64,000 nt of DNA. Source: Phoronis australis. Its lineage: Eukaryota > Phoronida > Phoronidae. Positions 34,901 to 46,900 of this stretch are shown here, one piece after another. The position numbers and the translations under genes were made by a program. Location: contig NMRA01000096.1 in assembly GCA_002633005.1 (NCBI GenBank), forward strand, positions 124,001 to 188,000, read 5' to 3'. How positions within the stretch are numbered: position 1 is the stretch's first letter; every line of letters starts with the position of its first letter. Under the pieces are notes generated by a model. It was given only the letters and a program-made list of their open reading frames with translations. It searched no databases and had not been told where the DNA came from.

Positions 34901-37900
34901 TAATTTTCGCAACTTGACTTTTCACCATCTTTAAAGACAGGAGTAACAACTGCCATCTTCCATTCTCTAGGAATTGTGGCTGTTTTTAAACTTAAATTCA
35001 TGATATTGGTAAGGGGCTCAGCTATTTGTTGAGACGCCAGTTTTAATAGTTTGGCATCAATGCTATCGATGCCACTGGCACTACTAGAGTTCAGAGTTTT
35101 TATTTGAATGTCTTGAAACTTAAATGATATTCCCTCTTGTATCTTGGGCGGGAGCTCAATAGTTGACATACTGAAATTCTCAGCAAGTTTTTGTCCAATG
35201 CCAGTAAAAAAAAGTCATTAAATGCATTTGCTACTTTACTTTTGTCCGAAACAAAATCGTTTCCAATTAGAAATTCATTTGTGACAGACTTGGATACTGT
35301 CCACCTTTCAACTGAGCTCATAAAACATACATAGGACAGTCGCACCAAATTCCTCTTTGGGCTTGTTGTGAATGCTCACAATTTTTCAAAATATTTGTCC
35401 AGTGGTAGCTCTATTACTGAACTTGGACATGAAAAAACATTAATTTGGGGCAGTACATTTCTTTTGCGGAAGAATGAGAAAATGAAATTGGTGACATTGT
35501 TTGCTGGTCAAAAAGTCTCTGGCTTGTAGAACACCAATTGGCACCACCACCTTTTTCCCAAACCGGCAACTGTGAACGCTTCTTACCAGTTGGGATTACA
35601 CCACCATTTACTGGACTTTGTGACTGGCTTCTTCAATGTTAAGGGATTAAGGAACAATGTTCAATGCTTGTTCATGGCAGCGTAATTTCTAGACCACTTT
35701 AGGCACTACAGACAATAAAAAGTAAACCACTCATCAGAAACTGAACTTTTCGCTGACTGCATGGTAATGATAAATTAGCAACAGAAGAAATGAGAGAAAA
35801 ATGGGCAACGCAACTGCTGTTCCCTTGTTGTGTCCCAGCCTATGCGTAAACCTGTTGATGTGTCACAACCTGTAATGTGTAATCTATGTATGGTCAAGTG
35901 TCCTAGAATTTGAACACGTTCATTAATGGACAAAATTGTCATTTTGTTCATGTTTTCAAATGCTCACTGTACTGCCATAAATTTTCATAATCTAGTTGTA
36001 TTTTCGATGAAAGGTGTACTATGTTAGGTTTCAAATGATGGAGTAATATGTTCTTTGTGTTAACTCTTGTTGAAAATTTTGATAAAGTAAAATTCCATTG
36101 TTCCGTCATATTGTGTTCTAATATAATGAAGAAACTTTACTGTCAACAAAATGTATGCCACCCTGCAGTAGAGCAATTTTCTGAGTAATCTTTAGTCCCG
36201 TCCACATAACATACTTTTAAGGAGAGCGTACCACACGCACGCATGCACCCACACACACCCCATCACACATACACATCCGATAACTGGGGTAAGGCAGAAG
36301 TTGTCACTCTGTGCATGACAATGAACAGCCGGCGCACAAAAGAAAACCTGTCTGTTATGTAACCACAGCTAATAATTACTTCCAACTTTTCCCAGGTTTG
36401 CAGCCACACAGGAATTAGAAGAGGCACAAGTTACCCTAGAACAAGTTAACCCACTTCAATAATGTGGAGTGAGTTTTCACAAAAGGCGCAAGTTGTGCTA
36501 GTTTAAATAACGTCCAAACTGAGCCCTCAAACTTAACGACAACTCGTTCCATGAGTAACTTGTTCTAAGATAACTCTCTGCGTGGCGGATAGCACTTTTA
36601 ATACGAATACAGTGAAACTTGAACAGTTGAGTGTTTGACAGATTCTTAGAACAGTTTAACTTACTTATTGGGTCTATTTCGCCAGCCATTACACCTGTCA
36701 ACCACGTTGATATAACGCCTTCTGAATCAAGTTCAAACTCTTTGCAGCTGTAAACGTTTCCCTGCAAATTGAGAATCTATTAATTGGCTGCAAAATCTCT
36801 GTTTGAACAAATATGCCACGCTATAACAGAGAGCATAATACTGACATTACAACAGTCAAGTCTCTTTGGGGCAAATTTAACTTCACCAACAGTTGCCTTT
36901 ATTAAAGAGATAGGCACAAGATTAAATACCCATAATTATAATAGATAAATCTCAGACCAACACAACAGCTCACAAGCAACACATTGCATAAACAGATTTA
37001 TAACCTAGTAAATTTGACACAAGACATCATAAACTAAAGACAATTTTGAATAGTCAATGTAAGTATCTGGCCTTGTAACTGCAGCCACAGTTGTTGCCAT
37101 TACCTAAAAACCCTGCGTTACCAAAAGAGTGGCACGCACTCTACGCAAATTGACTTTTCTTTGGGATTGTCTTCAGTATAGTCTGTGTCTGGTGTAAACA
37201 ACTTGTTCTGAGGCTAGGGATCGAGAATCCACTTTTGGTCCCAGGCCAAGTTGTATGAACAATACAATCCAATAATATACAAGGGCGAAAAAGTCCGGGT
37301 GTAAACCGTGACTTACTTCAAAACACAATATCTCAAAAATGGATGACTGGATTTAACTTTCAGATACTGTGCTTTATGCAATTTTCTCTAAAATTCTGTA
37401 ACAAAATGGTCTTATGCTTCAAGTTTGAATGAGATGCTATAGAAAACAGACACCTTTCCAGATCTCGACATTTTCATTACTAAACCCATGAGCTGTGTAT
37501 ATTCACCTGCATAAACAAACTCATGATCGAGCTACTAGTAATGAAAATGTTGAGATCTTGCGCTGAGAAAAGAACTGGTTTGAGAGAGGTGTACTGGAGG
37601 CTATTTACATCATAAGGCCTACAGCTTTCTCTCAACAAACCAGGTAGCAACGAGAGTATACAGGCAATTTAGGGATCCCACGTGACCAGATTTCCCAAGA
37701 CTCACCACAGTCAAAATCCCATCGAAGGAGACGAGAGGTCTCCGAAGATCTAGGAAATCAAAAAACTGAGGTAACTTAGCAGAGCATTTTTATGCTAGTT
37801 AAAACCGAGCTGAGGAGCTTGAAACCTGACTCACCGGTTTAGCAGTGTGACCCAGTAGGATTCGAACCCACGATCTCGAGTAAAGAAAGCAGGTACTTAC

Positions 37901-40900
37901 CACACTAGGCCACACCGTCTTCTCCAGGAGCTGCAATTAGGCTATAGGATGTAATTTGTGTAGACGTTTCTCTGCGTTGCGAGTTTTTACAAAAATGGGC
38001 CAGTCTGTAGCCAACTACGGTAAACTCATAAAAGATTGCGTGCAGTGCAACTGAAGTTCATAAAAAGTAAAACTGGACTTCCAAACCACTAATTGATCTG
38101 ATTTGACATTTCACATAATATTTCAGAAGGACAATCATACTTAGTATCCTTTACGAAGGGGACCCTTTTGTTACATTACGAGTAAGATTGGTTCATCATG
38201 TACCCTAAAAGTGGTATAGGACTTTACAAAACCAGTTGAAGAATTTTGATTTTGTCATTAACGTTCGTTTGAAAGGCTTATATAGTTTGGAAATGTTAGG
38301 ACTTAGGCGGAAATTTAAAAAGCATTTGACTGTCCGCTTACAAAAATTTAACATTGAAGAATAAAAGCAACCTTCACACCCCTCTGGAGTTCCTGTTCCA
38401 TGTTTGCAAAGAAGTCGAAAACCCTGATTTGTTGGCTGTATTTTCACAGACTGCAATGTACTTGGCTAAGATGGTCTAGAGATTTTGTGCGGCATACAAT
38501 TGACATGAAATGAGTGTGTAACCTGCTGTTGAATTGCAAGATAGATTTTGAGTAGGCCAGTTGATTACTTCTGGAGTATTAATTAGATCTTTATTGATGT
38601 TAAAGGTTTCACCAGCATTGAATTTATTTGTACACGGATTTATAAATTGGCTAAATCAGTGATCCAAATCCCGCCGAAATGAACACATTCTGCTGAGATA
38701 GTAACAACCTGATTACAGCCAGCGAAGATGACTAATTTGGCTCATTCGCACACTAGACAATATGGCTGAAGTTCCTCATAAGGACAGGAGTGTATGAATC
38801 ACTATCTTTTGAAAGAATTAAGCACACAATTTTCGTCAAAAAATTTACCCGGTAATGTTCATCAAAAAGGAGTAAAGAACAATGGATATGTGAGATAGAA
38901 TTAAGTCAGTAGTAAGCCTACCAGAAGTTCTTAAAAAACACCCATCATCAAAATGTCTTGAGCATATATATAAAGAATTATTTTCATTAACGTTTATACA
39001 AGACGAGGTTTTTCTCCCACACCCGATTATGGGTTCTTCGTACGTTATGGAAGCAACACCTTTGCATTTCGTCTGTGTGGCCGAACAGCCAGCCACACAG
39101 CAACCAACCATGATTAGCAGACGACGTAGCTGCTGGAAACAACACCAGGTAATTTGGTCAGGTGATGCTAGTGAGTAATGATGTAACAGCTTGTGCGAAA
39201 CAGCACAGATTTCGATCATTAAAAGTATACCGACATGGCGGTTCATGACGTACCATAGTCTATGACTTCATGAAAGTATTCATAAGAGAATAGCCAACTG
39301 ATAAGTGATGTTATCCTGTTGGCATGGCAAACTTGTTTACAACTACTGTCTATATATAATACCTGTAATACCTGTCACGTACAGGATCATTGGGGATGCT
39401 GGTGCACTAATCCCCTCCCCAGACCATTCCCATGACAGCAGAAGGCGCAGAACTCCAGGGCTGATGTTGCCTGTAAGCATCTGATTTGACAACACTCAGG
39501 CACGGCTCTTCTTGTGACTCATAGCAGCATGGCCATAAATAATACCGGCTTCGAGCAGTCGGCTAACATCATTGAACTCAGCCAGTTGGGACGAAGTCTG
39601 CTCGAGGGTGCGTTTGTGGGCCAGCAGCTTAACATCAGCCGAATATAAGTAGAGAGGTTGGTTGGTGGTGCATGAGCCAGCGAGGTAATCTGCATGCTCA
39701 TTAATCAAGACACCGGGGAGGCCAGGTACGAAAGACCAGATCAATATATGATGAGGGTGGCGTGACTGGCTACTATCTACATTGAAAAGCCTTAATTCTT
39801 GGATGGGTGTGCAATTAGTTGGCAATTCGCAAGGGTCAAGGCTCATAAACCAGCAGGCAGCAAATTGGAATTGAGGAAAACCAAGTCAAGTGGCAAGTGT
39901 CTTCATACTGACATACATACAATTCTTGGCATGTTCATGAATCATTTTGCGCTTCCACAAACAGCAGTTTTGGGCCAGCTGAAACCATGAATTATTGAAT
40001 GAGTGTGCGACTTCACAAGAGACTGGCAAGATGTCTGGACCTTGTTGCATTCACGTCTCAGATTCTGCTCAAAATTGTGAGATCCAGGAATTTTCAGTTA
40101 TTATGTGGTCTAAGGCAAACAAATGGATCAACATTGAGTGCAAGAAAAGTATTATTGCTGAGCAGTTTTTAAGTTTTTGTGAAAAAACAGAGCTATTCTG
40201 TAATAATCAGTATTAGAGACACTTAATGGATGTATCAAATATTAAAACAGCTATTAAAAAAAGACCAAGCTGACGAAGGAAATGATGTTGAACCTACTAG
40301 AAAATTAAGAAGATTGTCACTGTCAGTTCCATTTAACAGTGCTCAAAGAAATGCATATGTGTTGTCACCACAATCTCACTTGGCACAAATTAAAGTCCAT
40401 CACAAACAAAAGAAAATTTGAAAAGCTATCCCATTTCCAAACATTCACTTGTAAATAGGCCTACCTATTCTTAATTTGAAAAAAAAACATTATTTGTGGT
40501 AAAAAATCTTTAGTTTAGGACAGAGAAAAAAAGAATTAGTTTGCTTGATAAATTTATACAGTATTAGCCATCCCAATCTTAAAGATACTGGCTGTAGTTT
40601 TTACCTACAGTGATCAGCTCTGCTCTTTATGAACTTCCAAGCCTATTTTCTGACCTTTTTATGTAAAAACATGATCTGCGTTTGGAATTTGAGAAATATA
40701 AAAATGCAAATATTGCATCTGTAATTCCTTATCTTGAAAATTCAAATGTTGCTCAGATTTTAGTGTCATTTTGGAGATTCTCGAATTGGAGAATTTTTTG
40801 TTTGAAAATTTTTACTCTTCCAATTATGTGCTATCTAAAACAGGAAGCATCAGTTCAAAAGAAATTTTAGCTCTACGGTAAATAAGACGCTTTCCAATTT

Positions 40901-43900
40901 CACACAAAAACTATTGCCAAAATAACCATTCCTCTATTTTCAAAGGCTGAACTACAGTATTAAGGATGATAAAAATTTTCTATGTCTTAAATTGGCAACT
41001 GTACGGTGCAATCAATGCTAGTAATGTTGTTCATTTCTCTTCATGCTAACTTTTGCTGAGCACTTGACAAAATAAAATTTCACTTGTTGAAGAGCATTTT
41101 AGTTATCTGTTTTAATTAGTAAAAAGGATTACTGTAACATTTAGGCTGAACTGTTTAGATGAAACGCTATTCAGGTTGACAAAAAAAGTTTATTCTGGGT
41201 AGGGTGCGTTTGCATATATTTTTTAAACTTTGTTGTTAAATTTTTTAAGAGTGGTAAATTTTGTCGCATTTTCTTGTGTGGCGCCTCCGCAACTTCTAAG
41301 TTGATCAGTAATAATGTACAGCTAGGATTGGACAATACCATAACGGCAATAACCGCTAGATTAAAAACAACATGTCATGAAGGACCAATAACGATCAAGA
41401 ATTAGCAGCACAAACGACTATTGAGATGTAATGACTTAATTGTAGTCGTATTTATGCTTTGAATCATAAGTCATCAAGGAAAGAAGACTGGATCAGACCA
41501 GAGGCAAGAAGTCTGACAGTGATTCTCCAACAAGTTAATGCATTCGTGGTCATACAATTTCGACAAGTCAATGACCATATCAAAGACTGGGAACCAGGTA
41601 CACTCAAGTCATGACCAAACTGGACGTGGAGTTTTAGTTCCGGCATGCTTAGCAGTTTCAGATGAGTTGTGATTTTCACTTTGAGCGTTCGTAAACTTGT
41701 GATCGGCGGACATTACTCAACTGTACTTCAAGATAAGAAGGGATGAATACAACAGCTGATGAACACTCATTTGCATTTGAGTTGTCAATAACGCTCGAAA
41801 AGTATGTGCCCCCATTTTTTATACTTCCAGGACTTGTCGGAAACATCCTCATAATCAGTGTCATACTGAGTCAGCAACATGTGAAGCACAACCCGGGAAA
41901 CATTTTCATCGTAGTTCTTGCTCTTGCCGATCTGTTGGTTGTGGTGTGGGTCATGCCGATGTATATGGTTAACGCCTGGCTGGGGAATACTACCCTATTC
42001 AGCGATCAGCCCAGCATCTGTACTCTTCTAACTGTCATAAACTGGTTCTGTTGCGGACTGTCCGTCTACGACATGGTGTTGATTGCCATAAACCGCTTCA
42101 TCAAAGTGTGCCTAAGCCATCGATACAAAGCCATCTTCACAAAAACAAAAGTTGTCGGCATGGTATTGGTTGTAGCAATTTGCATTTTAATAATTCNGTG
42201 TACAACCCCATGGCAGAATGATTGGGTAGATTACAGAAGGTTGCAGTATATTCACGAATGGGCAAAACTTGAAACCATGACATGAGTGAGTGAACGTCAA
42301 TCAACGAGTCATTAAGCTATCAAGGCTCCGAAATGGTGAGCGAGTTAGTCAAGAAGATATAGTCGGACAATTTCTGAAACTGACTGTGAAATATTCATTC
42401 TGGCAGTGACAGTAAGTGGACTGTCAGTGACAACACCCAACTATCCAGGGGGAAACGTGATGGTGCTGAATTTACTGTGCACAGACTCACCAAGATTAAA
42501 GTAAATCCTGTTGTAAGTTCGTCTTTAATTCACCAGTAAATTTTTATTGTCCTTTTAGCTTTCTCTTTATCTTTTTGGCTTTCTGGGCTTGGAGTCTGAC
42601 CTTTGCACTCAAAATTATACTTTTTGTCATTTCCGTTCTACTTTTTTCCATATCCCAAGATGGTTACTAATTATTCTGTGCTCAAGTATAGTACAGTCGA
42701 GTATTTGGTTCAAGTTTGCAGTTGATGACCTTTAGAATCAAGTTTTTGAGGAAAAATTAGAGATTTTGAGCCTAAACCTCTAATGCCGAGGTAACCGAGT
42801 GCAAACAATACTCATGAACAGAATAAATGACAACTATCTGGAGTTGACACAAAAATAGAACGGAAAATGGCTCTAAATAAGTTCAAGCACAAAGAGATGA
42901 TCCTGTGGGTATTTTTGTGTCGTTTTGCGTTGAATTGTACTGTTAGTGTATTTAATGTATTTTAGTGAATCAATAAATCAATCTAATTGAGGCTGCTTAT
43001 GATCTACCACTGCGCCCCATGTTGATGGAGTACTGAAACTTTTATCTTCAATAATTCTCTAAAATAATTACACGTCAAATTTTCCTTCCATGCAATCTTT
43101 CACAACTAAAATTTGGTCCAAATTCGTCATCGCTAATAAGTTGATGTCAAAAGATTTATTTCATATTTTCATACCAACCACCGTGCAGGCTCAAATATTC
43201 TGAATGGCTCGAACATACTCGAGAAAGACTAATGTTTTTCACTCATATGTTTTACAAGTTTCGCGTGTCTTCGGAAAACACTCAGACACATGTGTTCAAC
43301 TTAAAAACACGTTACTCTCATGACATGGGACGAGATGAACAAATCGGAACGTAGAATTTGGTAATACGAGAACACTTCGTGTGTACTCCTTCCTATGCAC
43401 AAAAAACGCAGATGGTTAGGCAAGATCTGACCGCGACCACTGTCCCATCCGAGATGCAACTACATTATCCACAAGAGAAACACCGAAGGTTAACATGCAC
43501 CCACCGTTGCACTGCATACGCCGTCAAAACAAGCGATGATCATTATTTTAAACATTCCCACAGAACACACCAACGCTAGTTAATAGCCTGTAGAGGATGA
43601 AAAGCAAGTCAGAAATGCTCTCCTCAATAGGAACATACCTGCCACCTTTCATCACGATTCTTCACAAAGTTTGGAGGACAAGGAGGCAGAGGACAAAGAA
43701 CCAAACACATCAATATCGGTCAAAAAGACTGTATTGAGGCACTGGCAAAAAACAAAATTGCCACAATAGGGCGCCACAGAAGTTGGACCTGTTCAAAAAT
43801 TGCCTCCAACCATACAAATCCGTCAAGAAGAGTAAAAATAGCCACTTAAGGTGCCAGAAAATTCATTCAAAATCAACACCAAAAAATCAGTAAAAACTAG

Positions 43901-46900
43901 ATGGTGCAAGATGCCTAAAAATCATCCAAAAATGAGAAGGCGTCGTTGTCTCCTCAATAGATACCTTATCTGCAAAATTTCGTGAAAATTCATCCAGGAA
44001 CTCAACAAAGAAATAAAGGCAAACATAAAAAATAACAAAAAATAGACTAAAAAATTAAAATGGCCGCTAGTTGGTGCAGAATACGCCGAATCCATCACAA
44101 AAAGGAATAGGTGCTGTCGTCTTCATGATAGAAATTTGTTTGTTCAATTCCACGAAAAAGCATCAAAGAACTCTGACGTTACCGAGGCAAATGTGAAAAA
44201 TAAAATTCCACTAGGGAGCACAGCTGCAGTTGGATTGGTCTGAGACAGGTAGTCATCTGTAGCCATCTCCATAGGAACACATCTGCTACATTTCAGAAAG
44301 ATTTGCAAAGGGTAAAGGAGATACAGCCGTAATAAAATTTCCACTAGGGGGTGCCAGAGTAGTTGAGTATGTCCGATAATCAACGTCATCCTCGGTCTTT
44401 TCATCAGGAACACAACTCCAAATATTAATAATGATTCTTAAAATGGATGAATGATGGATGGAGTGGGCGATGCCAAATCCTATTCAAATTTTTTTAAAAT
44501 AGCCACCGAGTGGAGCAAAATACGTCAAATCAGCCAAAAAATGAGAAGGCGCCTATGTCTCCTTAAGGTTATCTCCAACCTTATTCACAAAAAATGGATA
44601 TTTTTACAATATTTCTCGTGTCTAGTAAAATACCTTATCTTCATTCTCGGGGAACTTCAAATACAAAATATATACTGCGTAGCGAGAAAAAAAAGATTTA
44701 GCAGAACCACTGGATATTTGTTTACTACTTATCCGAGGTCAAAGGTTAAAGGGCTTTCAATCAAATTGAATCTCCCGCCAGGTACAGAACAGCTTCGTAT
44801 ACCCTCAGTCCTTTCATTCACAAAATCGCCATAACACTGAGTAAACGAAGTGTACTTATGGTAGAATGGTGCTGGGAAAAACAAAGACAAAACGTAGTTT
44901 TGATCCTAAGGAAGTCGTGCGTCTACATGCATACGACCATTGGCGTTCAGAGAACAAATGCTACGGTCGCCTCAGGCCTCTGTGGTTATGAACACAGCAA
45001 ATTGTGAAAAGAGATAAATCCTCGCCCTAATTCCTTCATTTCAATGTTGCGGTCTCATGCTAACAGCATGCTTTAACCACCGATTCGATCTTTGTTATCC
45101 ATTTCTTTCTTGGTTTCGTATCAGTCTCCCAGTACGTGACGTGTACAGGCTTTGTGTATAACAATGAACTATGACCTATTTACATGTAAAAGTAGGTTAA
45201 ATGGTTGCAAACAACAGTTAGTTAGCTGGGAACGGTACGTTTTTAATTATAATTAAGTTAGTTACGCACTGCAAAATCAGTTGACATTGCAAGTGAATGT
45301 TGAAATACCGAACATATTTAGGGCTTGTATAGGTTATGTGTACCGAAAATAAGCTTTTACCGAATAATTAACCGAAGACTGTGAGATTTTCACTTGTCCC
45401 AGTTTAATCAGCTTTTTCTCGGCTTCGGCAAATTGACTTCATTTGAACTTAGAACACGAGTTCTCGAAAACGGCTCAGTGGATTTCGCTGAAACTTTCCA
45501 AATTAAATATTTTGTCATCAGTCTCAAAAACGCTGTTAGGATTTTTGATATGAAGGCCTTTTTTGCGTAATGAAACAAAGACGAATATGACTTCCGTTTT
45601 TTACAAAGATAACTTACGTTTTGCGAGTTGATTTGTTATAGAAACCAAACGAAAAGACTAATCGAAAATTCCTAATAGCGTTTTTGAGGTAACCGGTGAA
45701 GTTTTAATTTAAAAAAGTTTCATTAAATTGACCAAGGTGTTATTTTGCTATGAATGTACCTTTCTTAAAAATAAAATTTTCACCTAAAAAAGGTTTTTAC
45801 GTAAACATAATATTGGTAAATTAATACAAAAGGTATTTTCGTATTCCCTAAACTTTTTTATCTCAGAAAATATATACTTCTACTAGTTGACAAAGCTTAG
45901 TTTTTTTGATAAACGAGTTAGAATAGAGGCCACTAAATAAGGCTGCAGATAACCTTAATAGAAACCTATCGGCAAAATTTCACGATAATAAAAATGGACG
46001 CTATGCTTCGAATCTATCCGAAACTGGGAACCTGTAGACTCTTTCATGAAACCTGTTTATTAAATTTCATAAAAATCTGCCAAGGAGTTTCAGAGATACC
46101 GAGGAAAACAAAAAATAAAATTGCTACTAGGGGGGCACAACGGTAGTCGAATCCATCCCAGTGTTGTCGTTATCTGTAGTCAGCTTCATATAAATACACC
46201 TGCCAAATTTAATAAAGATCTTGCGGAGGGTTTGGGAGATACAGCCATAGACGCAAAATACAGACTAGGTTAACATATAAAACTAAAATTATCACTATGG
46301 GGCATACCAGTCGTCAGATTCGTCGTAAAGTGGAGGAACACATGTGCAAAATTTCATGAACAAACATCAAAGGGTTTTAGAGAGCAGCGGACGCCAGACG
46401 GACGACAGACGGACGCCGGACGGGCGACAGACGGACGACGAACAAAAGGGACAACAGCATAAAGCATCCACATATCTATATGGGTGCACAAAAAGTGAAT
46501 TCTACACAGCCACACTATATTCTTCCAAAAACTACTAATAGTATTTAGCCGAGACCAAGTGTGTACATGTGTAGATATGTACAGACTTAATTATAAGGTT
46601 ACTCATAACCTTTATGTCAGCACATTGCAAGACAATCAGATTGTGCAAGTCTCTGAGCAATTTGGAAAGTGTCCTGAAAAGAAAACACAATTAAGCCAAA
46701 CAAAACAGCATAACTGGTATAATCTCTGGCTTTTTGAATATTGACCTGTTACTTTTAAAATTTCCAAAATTACAGGTTTTAAAATGAGTCAGGTGCAGAG
46801 CAAAACCATTTGTGGTTTTTTTTGGCCTTAATGTACTTCCTCAACAATAAGATATGAAGTTTGAGTACTTACCGATTTGTAGTCAATATAGACCAGGGAA

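Larger units (their letters stand above)
36762..46872. other. Large TXNDC16 intron (about 10 kb) rich in mobile-element remnants
   Basis: Lies between the exons at 46978-46873 and 36761-36665. It contains a small foldback (37460-37558), a tRNA-headed SINE (about 37842-37918), a THAP-like fragment (39111-38917), an RNase H-like fragment (39846-39496), a truncated GPCR (41743-42285) and the noncoding GACGGACG-tailed repeats (43700-46490). Other short frames, such as 40230-40421 plus and 44451-44834 plus, have no recognisable motif. Confidence 0.7.

Noticed and set aside
34166-34917. Frames running through the N gap on both strands
   Set aside because: Produced by translating unresolved bases; only the minus-strand RT frame has recognisable motifs on both sides.
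36225-36290. CA/CACA-rich stretch
   Set aside because: Short imperfect microsatellite without further significance.
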